A stretch of DNA of 64,000 bases from Andalucia godoyi (lineage: Eukaryota; Discoba; Jakobea; Jakobida; Andaluciidae). The notes under the pieces are model-generated. The model was not told the origin of the DNA. It was given only the letters and a program-made list of their open reading frames with translations, and ran no database searches. Positions 38,655-48,388 of this stretch are shown one piece after another. The stretch lies in assembly GCA_009859145.1 (NCBI GenBank), contig VRVR01000004.1, forward strand, positions 248,001 through 312,000, in the 5' to 3' direction. How positions within the stretch are numbered: position 1 is the stretch's first letter; the number at the start of each line of letters is the position of its first letter. A program made the translations under genes and the position numbers.

Positions 38655-40307
38655 TCAGGAGGAAGAAGCAGGATCACCAACAAGCGACGCATGAGGTGAA
38701 GGACCCACTGCCTGAAATACAGATGAAGACGACAGCGATGACGACGACGACGACGATGATGACGACAAAGCAACCGTGCCTCGGTGGACATTCACAACAG
38801 CGGCCTCTAGCCGATCTGCATAGGCGCCAATGAGAAAGTGCTTCTCAACATGTTCTCTACAAACATCATGAATCTCTTCCCTCGCTGATGGATCAATCAG
38901 CGATGCCATTGCAGCCGAGAACGCCGATTTCGTGGGCTTCACAAGATATCCGGTTTCTCCATGGATGACAGTCTCCAACGGACCGCCTGAATCGCACGCG
39001 ATTACGGGACAGCCGCAATACATGGCCTCGATTGGAGTAATTCCAAAATGCTCGTTTTCTGGAGTATACAGGAGACCCCGCGCATTTCTGAACAAGTACA
39101 GTCGATCTGCTTCCGAACATGACAACAAGAATGTGACATGCTTCTCAATTCCATACTGTTTGGTGCGTTCCGTCAGCTCCTTGACGACTTGAAGGTTTTC
39201 CTCAATTCTCGGATCATAGCCCCCCGCGAGCACCAAGTGAAACTTTGCGGAGGTCCGTTTCAACGTATCGCTCGCCCCTTTCTCGCCAGGAGAAGCCCGT
39301 GCGACTGCAGTGGGATCCGCATAAAGCGCGGCCTCGGCTCCAGTCGCTGGTGGGGTAACAGGCTCCTTTGCAACATCCACTGGTTTGACTGTCGGAGAAG
39401 CAGCTTGGAAGTGTGATTGATACTGAGAGATCAAGGTCGCAAACGCATCGACTGCGAGCATGATATTCTTTTTCCGTTCAAATCTGTTGAGCGACACAAA
39501 GACCGTCTTATCGCTCAAATCCAGTGCCGATGTCCGCGCAGTGACAACAGATTGCGGATTAATGCATGGATAGAGCACCTTGAGCTTGGACTGAGGCAGT
39601 GAAGGGAATGTCTTTTTCACAATCCCAAGCGTGTACTTTGAGTTGACGAGCACGAGATCTGCTTTCGCTGTTGTCCAGGCCTCCAGGCCGTCCAATGGAG
39701 CACGGTATATTCTCTTGATGCGATTCGAATGGTCTGCAAGCAGCAAATCTGGATAGTGGCAGTAGAACAAGACTTTGAATCCAGCGAGTCTCAGGATCGG
39801 CACAATGATGGACACCTGATCCACGATCACAACATTGGGCCGAATGGTGGCTTTCGGTCTTTTTCTTCTCGGTGACGAAAGCCCCGTTGCCAAGCTCACA
39901 CTCGATGAGGAATTCAGCGACGACGACGTTCTTCGGCTGTGCGTTGGACTTGGGCTTTGTGGATCCGCAGAAAACCGGCATCCATTCTTGCCTGTAATTA
40001 AAAGCAGAGTAAGATAAAGCATGCGGAGCCACGAGAACAACAGATAGAACTTCCCGAACCACGACCGAGGAATCCACTGACCACGTGCAGTGACTTTGAG
40101 AGTCCCGTCTCGCGTCTCTGAGAAGCATCGAAGAGGATCGTGAAACGACGTCAGAATGTTCACACGGTGGCCTCTCATCTGAAGAGCAACCGCAGAATCC
40201 ACAACCCACCGCTCTGCTCCCCCAATTCCAAGATCGAGATGAATAAACGTAACGAAAAGTCGCTCTGTGTTGGAAGAACAGTCAACCACTCTGGCGGCAA
40301 CACTCAT
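38655..40307 (-). CDS. ALG2: ALG2 alpha-1,3/1,6-mannosyltransferase
   Basis: 550 aa from the ATG at 40307; the longer frame upstream runs through low-complexity leader. The GT4 N-terminal domain opens with FIHLDLGIGGAERWVVDSA, diagnostic for ALG2. VDQVSIIVPIL and FYCHYPDLLL follow, then the UDP/GDP-sugar-binding C-terminal domain with RFERKKNI and EHFGITPIEAMYCGCPVIA. A Ser/Arg-rich insert (about 110-160) and a Ser-rich tail are additions. ALG2 adds the second and third mannoses to Man1GlcNAc2-PP-dolichol on the cytosolic ER face. A hydrophobic patch (about 85-105; YLLFSWLRMLYLTLLLI) is the known membrane-associated segment of the family. Confidence 0.88.
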   Translation of the reverse strand: MSVAARVVDCSSNTERLFVTFIHLDLGIGGAERWVVDSAVALQMRGHRVNILTSFHDPLRCFSETRDGTLKVTARGQWIPRSWFGKFYLLFSWLRMLYLTLLLITGKNGCRFSADPQSPSPTHSRRTSSSLNSSSSVSLATGLSSPRRKRPKATIRPNVVIVDQVSIIVPILRLAGFKVLFYCHYPDLLLADHSNRIKRIYRAPLDGLEAWTTAKADLVLVNSKYTLGIVKKTFPSLPQSKLKVLYPCINPQSVVTARTSALDLSDKTVFVSLNRFERKKNIMLAVDAFATLISQYQSHFQAASPTVKPVDVAKEPVTPPATGAEAALYADPTAVARASPGEKGASDTLKRTSAKFHLVLAGGYDPRIEENLQVVKELTERTKQYGIEKHVTFLLSCSEADRLYLFRNARGLLYTPENEHFGITPIEAMYCGCPVIACDSGGPLETVIHGETGYLVKPTKSAFSAAMASLIDPSAREEIHDVCREHVEKHFLIGAYADRLEAAVVNVHRGTVALSSSSSSSSSSLSSSSVFQAVGPSPHASLVGDPASSS

Positions 40308-40721
40308 TCTTCTTCTTCCTCCTCCTCCTTCCTTCTTCTTTCTTCTTTCTTCTCCAGATTCACAATCGCCGCACAACAAGAAGAAATACTTTTCTTCCCC
40401 TCTTCCCAAAAAACAAAAAAGCAAAATAAAAATTGAAAAATGGAAGAACAGGAAAGTAAAGGGAACAGGAGGAAAGTAAAGAGAAGAGGAGAAAAGACCA
40501 ACAACAACAACAAAACCAACAGCGAGTAGAGTTTGTTGAAATGTTCTCTGCATTGTCCATTGAAGAGCGGCCGTAAAAAAAAACAATAATAAAAAAGAAA
40601 TGGGCGTCCAGCTTTCTGGCTTTTCGAGTTGCGACATTCCGGGATTTATTTTCGGATTGAGTAATGGATACACATTGCACAGTCGATTAGGGACAGAAAG
40701 CAAAGAGCGATATTTTAGAAA
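40308..40721. other. Divergent promoter region ALG2 / GPD2
   Basis: 414 bp. A CTT/CTC repeat at about 40308-40352 lies just upstream of the ALG2 ATG, and an A-rich segment lies at 40410-40525. No other gene is seen. Confidence 0.5.
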
Positions 40722-41012
40722 ATGTGGGGAACAAGGCTTTTGACGGTTGGAATGCTCGTGATGACGGCCGGCGGTGCGTATACAGTATCGGAACAGCGGC
40801 GGCGAAAACGAATCGTTTCCGAGGCGTTTCTGGATCGAAATGCACACTTGACGGTTCCAAGTCGCCGGGAAATGTGGGAGGCTCTGCGCAAAAAACCAGA
40901 AGTTGACGTTGTGGTTATTGGAGGCGGTGCAACGGGCTCAGGAATCGCACTGGACGCCTCGCTTCGGTATGGTTCTTTCTCCTCTTACACAAGTGTTCTT
41001 CATCTTTTTTTT

Positions 41013-41049
<37 letters not shown>

Positions 41050-42889
41050 GTTGCGGTGTGTGTGTGTGTGTGCGCGTGTGTGAAAGAAATGGAAGTAGTG
41101 GCAGTGTTTTAATGGTTGCGTACTGGTCTAATATGTGTTTCTTGAAATATTTTGCCGATTGGCTGTTTTTTCCTCCTTTGGGTTCTTCTGCAGCGGTTTG
41201 AAAACACTGTTGGTGGAGGCAGATGATTTTGGATGCGGGTCGTCGTCCCGGTCTACAAAACTGGTCCACGGGGGCGTTCGATACCTTGAAAAGGCAGTCA
41301 AGGATCTGGATATGGGGCAGTATCATCTTGTGCGAGAAGCACTTGCAGAGCGCGGAGTGTTTCTGCGAATTGCGCCTCATCTGGCCGAGGCGTTGCCGAT
41401 CATGACTCCACTGTATAGCTGGTTAGAGGTTCCGTACGTCTATGCAGGACTGAAGGTGTATGACTGGCTTTCAGGTTCGGCGTCACTGCATTCGTCGTAC
41501 TACTTGTCTGCGGACGAGGCCCGCAAGACTTTTCCAGCATTGCGAGCACATGACCTGAAAGGGGCGGTTGTGTACTACGATGGCCAGTTCAACGACAGCA
41601 GAATGAATGTGTCGATTGCTCTCACTGCTGCTGCGCATGGGGCACTGGTGTTCAACCACATGTTTGTCTCGGATCTGCTAGTTCGCGAGGTAGCGACCGA
41701 TGGGAGCAAGATGTTCCAGAGAGGAGGCGCTAAGGGAGCGAAAAATATTGTGTTTGACTTTGAAAAGAAGCCTGGTGATGCTGGAGACGGCGGAGAAGCA
41801 ATCGTCCCAAAATACAGAAAGGAAGTCTCCGGTGTTGTACTTCGTGATCCGGAGACGAATGCTACGCTCGCCGTTAGCGCCAAGGTGGTGATCAACGCTG
41901 CTGGATCCTTCTCGTCCTCCATCCGAAACATGGATCCGACTTCTGCAACCAGAGAGGAGGCGTTGAGCAATGCAAAGGAAAAATCAAAAGAAAGAATCGG
42001 TTCTGTTGGAATTCACGTTGTTCTTGACAAGGAATATTCGCCATCAACAATGGGCATGCTTATTCCGAAGACTGCCGACGGCCGCGTCCTTTTTGTTCTT
42101 CCGTGGATGGGGAAAACGCTTGCTGGAACCACCGATCGTCCCATGAAGATCACCGACAACCCCTCGCCGAATCCGGAGGATGTGGCCTACATTCTGGAGT
42201 ACATCAACAAGTACTTGGATGTGTCTGCGGGCCCGAAAGACGTTCGATCGGCGTGGGCCGGAGTTCGGCCGTTGGCGCATCTGGATGAAAAGTCTGTGGT
42301 CGATGGAACGGCGAACGTGAGTCGAGAGCACGCAATCGATGTGTCCGCGGCTGGCCTTGTGAGCATAACGGGGGGAAAGTGGACGACCTACCGAAGGATG
42401 GCCGAAGAATCTCTGGACGAAGCACTCCGCGTTGCCGGCAACAAGATCGCATATCCTGCTTCTTGCAAGACAACAAAGTATCAAATCATCGGCGCACACG
42501 GCTACAGTGTCGATCTAGCCGGCCATTTGGAAAAGGAACACAAACTCGAAAAAGAAGTGGCCCGCCATTTGGCCCAAGCATACGGAGACCGGGCAGTGGA
42601 AGTCTTATCAATGGACCCGTCGGGAAAGCGAGCAAAGATCACTTCGCAACTTCCAGCATTAGAAGCCGAGGTCCTGTACGCAGTTCGCAAAGAATGGGCT
42701 TCCAATGCAATTGATGTTTTGTGCCGACGCACACGGGTTGCATTCTTGGATCGTGCGGGTGCAATGAGCGCAATAGACCGTGTTGTCGCGATCATGGGAA
42801 ATGAGCTGAAGTGGAGCGCCAGCAGACGGAAGGAAGAAGCCGCAAAGACCAGGTCGTACATCGCGACGATGACCGGCCTTTCCGACTGA
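40722..42889 (+). CDS. GPD2: FAD-dependent mitochondrial glycerol-3-phosphate dehydrogenase (2 exons)
   Basis: I join exon 1 (40722-40966) to exon 2 (41194-42889) across a 227-bp GTATGG...CAG intron in phase 2, giving 646 aa. The junction restores GSGIALDASLRGLKTLLVEA, the FAD-binding Rossmann fold that begins with VVVIGGGATGSG. SSRSTKLVHGGVRYLE and the C-terminal ITGGKWTTYRRMAEE are family hallmarks. An N-terminal hydrophobic segment plus RRRKR suggests anchoring in the inner mitochondrial membrane. The calcium-binding EF hands of animal GPD2 are absent. The enzyme oxidises glycerol-3-phosphate to DHAP and passes electrons to ubiquinone. The intron contains (TTG)n and (GT)n microsatellites at 41014-41080. 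Confidence 0.92.
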
Positions 42890-42997
42890 GCAACAAACAA
42901 AGAAGAAATTTGAACGCACAGAGTCAACACTGTGGACGAGTGAAATACATAAATAACTACATAAATAAGTTAATAAATACAATCATCGATACACGAT

Positions 42998-43013
42998 GGG
43001 GGGGGGGGGGGGG
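42998..43013 (+). repeat. Poly-G run (16 G)
   Basis: Sixteen consecutive Gs between the GPD2 stop and the next minus-strand gene. The exact length may be unreliable in the assembly. Confidence 0.9.
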
Positions 43014-43059
43014 TTGGACTCCATTCAAAAGGAGGCAGGCAAGTCAGCCATTCTGTCCC

Positions 43060-43407
43060 TCATCGTTTGGAGATGTCAGATGGTCCCGTACTTGGGTTCC
43101 CCGAGGGTTGTGTCTGAGGCGTATTTACTCGCACCCGAGGAATCTCAAGCATCATTTGCTCCATCACAGACAAGTCAGACAGCAACCGAAGAGCAGAGTC
43201 TCCATCATGAAGCAACGCGATGTTCGTCGCATACGGCTGCATGCTGTCCAACCGACTAATAATGCGATTTGCTGCAGACTGAAGTTCCTTTTCAATTCGC
43301 GACATCCTTTGTTCTTCTCCGCCAGGTCCTTCCTCTTTCGTATTCCTTGAGAAGGTGAATCGCGCGACGGCAGCAGATGAGAAGCAATAAGGGTCCGTGA
43401 AAGTCAT
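43060..43407 (-). CDS. Small helical protein of unknown function
   Basis: 115 aa with an ATG at 43407. A polar N terminus precedes a helical segment (about 35-90; MSRIEKELQSAANRIISRLD, then LLSDLSVMEQMML) suited to a small coiled-coil subunit, and the tail is P/S/T-rich. I do not recognise the family. BLOC/BORC-type subunits have similar size and shape, but that is only an analogy. It is divergent from eL30. Confidence 0.5.
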   Translation of the reverse strand: MTFTDPYCFSSAAVARFTFSRNTKEEGPGGEEQRMSRIEKELQSAANRIISRLDSMQPYATNIALLHDGDSALRLLSDLSVMEQMMLEIPRVRVNTPQTQPSGNPSTGPSDISKR

Positions 43408-43821
43408 TCCTCACCTCTATCTGTCTTTCTTCTTTGTGCTCGGATTGCTGTTGTACTTTCTCATTTTTTGGATTGAGTTGCGTCGGAAAATGTCGACACT
43501 GCCATGCCTTTTCCTCTTGAAAAGAGAAAAATCGTTAGCTTAACAATTCGGCAACCCTACTGCTCTGCATGTTTTTGCTACTCCACAGGAAAAAAAAAAG
43601 ATAACCCTAGAATTCGCATTGCATCAATTGGAGAGTTTTCTTTATGCCTTCCTTTTGATGGTTCTCGATGCTCTCTCTCCTTTGCACGACCCAACCCCCT
43701 TTGTCATTTCGTTGGCGGTCTTTCTTTTTTTCTCCCGAATTCTGGTTTTTCTGCTTCTGTTCTTCTTCCTTTTCCATCTCCTTGAATTTCGTTCACCCTA
43801 AGAAGTTGCACTAAAAAGAAA
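43408..43821. other. eL30 upstream region, pyrimidine-rich
   Basis: 414 bp. Strongly T/C-rich from 43650 to 43800 on the plus strand, as in many ribosomal-protein leaders. No separate gene is supported. Confidence 0.5.
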
Positions 43822-44160
43822 ATGGCACCGACCCAGAAGAAGACTAAGAAGGCAATGGAGGGTATCAACTCCCGTTTGGCGCTTGTGATGCGTTCCGGAA
43901 AGGCCGAGCTTGGCTACAAGCAGACCTTGAAGACGCTCCGCAACGGATCCGCCAAACTGGTCATCATCGCCAACAACTGCCCGCCTCTGCGCAAGTCCGA
44001 GGTTGAGTACTACGCCATGATTGCCAAGACTGATGTCCACCATTACTCTGGCAACAACGTTGATCTCGGAACCGCATGCGGAAAGTACTACCGCTGCTCG
44101 TCGCTCGCTGTTACCGATGTCGGTGACTCGGATATCGTCAAGAGCATCCAGAACGAGTAA
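43822..44160 (+). CDS. RPL30: 60S ribosomal protein eL30
   Basis: 112 aa, the normal length of eL30. It opens [20 protein letters not shown] and contains the family blocks [34 protein letters not shown] and YYAMIAKT, then the [13 protein letters not shown] motif. The L7Ae-like fold binds kink-turn RNA in the large subunit. Codon choice is visibly biased to C-ending codons compared with its neighbours, as expected for a highly expressed gene. Confidence 0.97.
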   Translation: MAPTQKKTKKAMEGINSRLALVMRSGKAELGYKQTLKTLRNGSAKLVIIANNCPPLRKSEVEYYAMIAKTDVHHYSGNNVDLGTACGKYYRCSSLAVTDVGDSDIVKSIQNE

Positions 44161-44389
44161 GTATAGTGTTGGCTCATTTGATCAGTTTTTAGAGTTGTTT
44201 GTACATGTAAACGTATGAGCGATCTTTGATCTGCGCTCTTGCCCTATTTATTCACATTTCGCTCGTGGGAACTGCCCGAGAAAGAGAGAGAGAGCACATA
44301 TATATATGCCCGTGTGCCTGCGAAGCTGTTTTCTTTCCTATACACGCATTGTTTTACGAAATACAGCGGGGTGGAGCACACACACTCTC

Positions 44390-46471
44390 TCAGTCTTCGT
44401 CATTTTCATCAACGCTTAGATCTGCCTCGGAGTCCGACGGCGCAATCGACAGTGCATCCGGGCTGAATGTTAGGAACGTCTGAGAATCGTCATTCTCACC
44501 TTCGCTTCCGGTACCTCCTTGCGAGCGCTTCCGGGCACGGCGCAGCTTGGCAGATGAATAGCCCTTTCGAGTCTTGTTGTAGATCAGCGCCGATTTTGTT
44601 GGTTTCGGCCGTATCAGCACATATGGATAGTACGGGAAGCACCCCGGAGAACCAGTTCGGCGGCGCGATTGGGCAACCGCATACACCGTCCATGCGACTT
44701 CTTGGAATAACTGCGACGGGTCCGCAGCCCGGTCCCACGAAATGAAGAGATTCTCATACATGCCTTCTGTGGACGGGTGATACCTACGAAGCACGCCGTC
44801 AAACGTTGCTGTATTTTGCTTGTTCTTTTTTGCTTTTGTAGTCTTGCTAAAGTAGATGGACATTCCCATAGTGTGCTCTCCACGACGCGTGCTTGCGTGA
44901 GTGACATCGGAAGCCAGAGAGTGTGAAGACCCGTCACTGGACGAACCCGCTGCTTGGTTCGCGGCATTCGATGCAGCAATGCCAGCAACTGCATCCACCT
45001 TGTCTTCAAAAGGCCCGATTTCAACGAGCAAGAACGCATCGAGCGAGTGGGTCTTTCCGGCATTGGGGTCGATTTTTCGAGAGCGGAAGTCAAATCGCAT
45101 GGTGATGAGACTGTCCCGCGTCAGAACAAGCATCCGTTCCTGTTCCATTCCCTTGCGGTTGATCTTTGCAAGATGCCAACACTTGACAAACACCTCGTGA
45201 GGCTGCAGTGCAGACTTGCACGCATCGACTGCAACATCTTCCAGCATTGCGGCATCCGGGGTCCAGTATCCCATCTCCTCGTCATTGACAACCTGGATAA
45301 TGCGGTCGACGTTTCCATGCTTATACACGGTATCTTGCATTGCCAAAACATGCAGCAGTTTTCCATTCAACTGGAACTTTTCGACAAGAGTCAGTCGGAT
45401 TTTCTGTGCCAGCGCAAGGTCGTCTGTGATATCCTGGAACAGCCCCTGAAAGACTAGATTGTAGTCCTGGTCCACAAACACGCGGGACTTTTCACCATAC
45501 CGGAAAATGATCGCAGTCTTTGGAATATACGTGTAGACAGCCTTCAGATCCTCATCCCACTCGTGCTCAAACATCAAGATCAGCACATCGACAATACGAG
45601 TCAGCAGCTTGTCTTGCACAAACGTCAGCGACCGCTGCGCCTTAACAATGTCCACATCACGGAAATCCGGCTCTTCCGGCAAGTCAGGCAGAATCACGCT
45701 GTCCTGTCCCGTTTCTTCTCCTCCACCACCACCAGCAGCAGCAGCGGCGGCGGCGGCGGCATTCTTCAATGCCTGTTGCGCCTCAAGTTGCTGGGCTTCC
45801 ATGTGCGCATCGATATCCTCATGACCGCCGTGACTGTCAGTGTTGCTATTGTTGAGCGTGTCATCTCCACCACTCTTGCTTGTCAATCGCTCAAGCTGTT
45901 GTTGGCGCAACAGTCTCTGCTGAGCATGCTGCTTTGCTTTTCTCTCCAGCGGTTTCTCAAATGACGAGATGTCGATCCGCACACGAAGCTGATCACGACG
46001 TTGCCACGCAGTCTGCAGCTTGCGTTCCAATTGCAGAAGCAAAGTATATTCAATCACAGACGTCGAGAACAGTGGATCGTGTTCTAAATCAAAGCTCACA
46101 GGTCTCAAAACAGACCCGTCCCAATCGGAAAGCGCAACGAACACGTACATGACTCCAGGCTTTGCATCCCACAGCGGTGTTCGACCTTGATTCTTGAATC
46201 CCCGGATGACAATCTTCTTCAGAAACGATCGGAGTGCCTTTAACCAAACAAACTGTGCATTTCGCAGTTGTTCAAAAAAATTACCCAGCATCGGCGGCAG
46301 CGTCTTTTCGAGATGCATCCACGATGCAGCTTCGTCGATTTTGAGCCCTTTCATCCGTTTTCGAAACGACTTTTCATCCACCTCAACACTCACTCCACCG
46401 GCTCCACACTTGGTAAGCGTCGAAATCGCTTTGCAACGAGCCTCGCGACGCAGCTCGAAAAAAGAAGGCAT
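44390..46471 (-). CDS. Large protein with hSac2/TPRG1-like domain
   Basis: 693 aa from an ATG at 46471. The region around residues 405-600 (VFVKCWHLAKINRKGMEQER, then MLVLTRDSLITMRFDF) resembles the hSac2 domain of TPRG1L and INPP5F, a PH-like fold. A long helical N terminus (1-200) is joined to it through a Q-rich coiled segment (about 185-210) and a poly-Ala/poly-Gly run (about 240-255). The C terminus is basic (RRARKRSQGG) then acidic (SEADLSVDENDED). No catalytic Sac motif is visible, so an adaptor role is more likely than phosphatase activity. The hSac2 call is from motif memory. Confidence 0.5.
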   Translation of the reverse strand: MPSFFELRREARCKAISTLTKCGAGGVSVEVDEKSFRKRMKGLKIDEAASWMHLEKTLPPMLGNFFEQLRNAQFVWLKALRSFLKKIVIRGFKNQGRTPLWDAKPGVMYVFVALSDWDGSVLRPVSFDLEHDPLFSTSVIEYTLLLQLERKLQTAWQRRDQLRVRIDISSFEKPLERKAKQHAQQRLLRQQQLERLTSKSGGDDTLNNSNTDSHGGHEDIDAHMEAQQLEAQQALKNAAAAAAAAAGGGGGEETGQDSVILPDLPEEPDFRDVDIVKAQRSLTFVQDKLLTRIVDVLILMFEHEWDEDLKAVYTYIPKTAIIFRYGEKSRVFVDQDYNLVFQGLFQDITDDLALAQKIRLTLVEKFQLNGKLLHVLAMQDTVYKHGNVDRIIQVVNDEEMGYWTPDAAMLEDVAVDACKSALQPHEVFVKCWHLAKINRKGMEQERMLVLTRDSLITMRFDFRSRKIDPNAGKTHSLDAFLLVEIGPFEDKVDAVAGIAASNAANQAAGSSSDGSSHSLASDVTHASTRRGEHTMGMSIYFSKTTKAKKNKQNTATFDGVLRRYHPSTEGMYENLFISWDRAADPSQLFQEVAWTVYAVAQSRRRTGSPGCFPYYPYVLIRPKPTKSALIYNKTRKGYSSAKLRRARKRSQGGTGSEGENDDSQTFLTFSPDALSIAPSDSEADLSVDENDED

Positions 46472-46814
46472 GATTCACCCCGCGTATTAATATGTGTGTG
46501 CGCCGCTCTGTTGTTTCCATACCGGCGAAGCAAATTCTCACCGTCTCGAAAAGTCTGTTGCGTTCCCTCAAAATTTCCCCCCCATATTGTCCGTTGGCAA
46601 ATGCCCAGATGTACAGTCGGTACTGGACATTTCGGGGCTTTTTCTTTTCGTTTCGGTGGGCTGCTGTTTCTTTGCTTATTTGTTATTTTTTTTCGCTCCT
46701 CAATTTCTTCTTGTGTTTCCAATGGTAGTCCGTGGTTCAATAAGAAAGAAGAAAAATCCACAACAACGGGAACCGGAATAGCAGCAACACGAAGACGTGC
46801 AACGGAGAATCACA
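46472..46814. other. Divergent promoter region hSac2-like / IMP4
   Basis: 343 bp, with the IMP4 5' leader occupying its right side. No other feature is supported. Confidence 0.45.
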
Positions 46815-47866
46815 ATGGTATGTAGTCATTTTTGTCGAGGGGTTGATCTCCCCTGTTATTTTCCGTTCTTCATTTTCCCTATCCATCCTATCTTCACAGT
46901 TGAAAAAAAAAAAGATTGCCAAATTGCGTTGCTTATTGTTTTCTTTTCCACTTATCCATTTCTTAAAATGAGCAGCAACGAAGACTTGTTCGTCAGCGAA
47001 AAGAATACTTGTACAAGAAACAGCAGGAACAAGAGCATCGCTCGCTGCTTGAAAAGAAGACCAAACTGAAGTCTGCGCTTGAGAATTCGCGACCCATTCC
47101 ATCGGAGCTCAAAAAAGAAGAGCGAAGTCTGCGTCGTTTAATCCGTTTGGACGATCCAGACCAAGAAAACAACTCGGAATCGCTGTTGAATGCTGGAAAG
47201 CGAAGTGTTTCGAAGCTTGACGACGAATATGCGCTGGCTGGCATTGAGGATCCACGTGTTTTGATCACGACGTGCAGAGACCCGTCATCACGACTCCAGC
47301 AATTTGCAAAAGAAGTGCGCCTGCTGTTTCCGAACGCACAGCGAATCAATCGCGGAAACTACGTTGTGAAAGAACTTATGGATGATTGCAGATCTCGGAA
47401 TATCTCAGATCTTGTTATTTTGCATGAGCATCGAGGCGAGCCGGACGGATTGATTGTTTGCCACATGCCATTCGGACCTACAGCGTTCTTCAGCATGTCG
47501 AATGTTGTAATGCGACATGATATTCCAGACGTCGGTCCTGTTTCAGAACAGTTTCCGCATCTTATCTTTAATGGATTTTCTACTCCGCTGGGTCAGAGAG
47601 TCACCACAATTTTGAAGAGCCTATTTCCGGTGCCGAAGACGGAGGCGTCCCGTGTGGTTACGTTTGCGAATCAAGAAGATGTGATCACCTTCCGCCACCA
47701 TTTGTATGAACAAGAAGGAAAGGGAATCAAGCTCAAGGAAATGGGACCGCGTTTCGACATCCGGTTGTATCAGATTCGGCTCGGAACTCTTGAAATGCAG
47801 CATGCACAGGTCGAGTGGGTGCTAAGACCGTACATGAACACTGCAAAGAAGCGCAAGGCTCTGTAA
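46815..47866 (+). CDS. IMP4: U3 snoRNP protein IMP4 (2 exons; start codon alone in exon 1)
   Basis: The Brix-domain body lies in 46976-47866. Its frame begins QRRLVRQRKEYLYKKQQEQ, matching the second residue onward of IMP4 proteins, but with no ATG. A 158-bp intron (GTATGT at 46818 to CAG at 46975) places an ATG (46815-46817) exactly at the exon boundary, giving 297 aa. Motifs are DDEYALAGIEDPRVLITT, RDPSSRLQQFAKE, LHEHRGEP, SNVVMRHDIPDVG and the final VEWVLRPYMNTAKKR. IMP4 stabilises U3-18S pre-rRNA pairing with IMP3 and MPP10. An acceptor three bases upstream would only add one Gln. Confidence 0.9.
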
Positions 47867-48388
47867 AAAAAGTGAACATCCCTTTTTCGTTTCTTATCTT
47901 TCACCTGTTCTATTATTTTATGCTATATGGCGAAGTGTGCACTTCTTCGAAACACATACTCTCTTGGTGATCCATTTTTTGCAAAATTTCTCTCTCTCTC
48001 CTCATCTCTCACACACACACGTACACACGTACATACACACACACACACACACACACACATACATTTATATACACACAGAGGGTGTGGAATCGAAGGCGCC
48101 CCGCTGACAAAAACAAAAGTAAGAGTCCGGCAATGACAGCACATAACGGGGCCGCTCTGACATGTGAGGGCTCTTGCTAAAAACTGGGTTTGGCCAAAGA
48201 GGGGGTGTGCAAAACACAGAGATTTCTGTTTTGTCCTTCCCAGTTTGTTGTATTTTGCACCTTTTGTATTTCCTTAGCTCTTCCGTATTGCGTGTGTGTG
48301 TGTGTGTGTGTGCGTGTGTGTGTGTGTCTGTCTGTGTGAGTGCGTGTGTGTGCGGTCCTGTTCTGTTCATTCCTTTGTTTCTGTAGGC
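47867..48388. other. Intergenic region with (CA)n and (TG)n tracts
   Basis: 522 bp between co-oriented genes. A CA-rich microsatellite lies at about 48009-48060 and a GT/TG microsatellite at about 48291-48353. The two tracts are complementary and about 230 bp apart. The Myb gene ATG follows an acceptor-like TTGTTTCTGTAG, so a leader intron is possible. Confidence 0.5.

Noticed and set aside
47009-47011. IMP4 start at the internal ATG-like position 47009
   Set aside because: The codon there is not the family start. About eleven conserved N-terminal residues lie upstream in exon 2.
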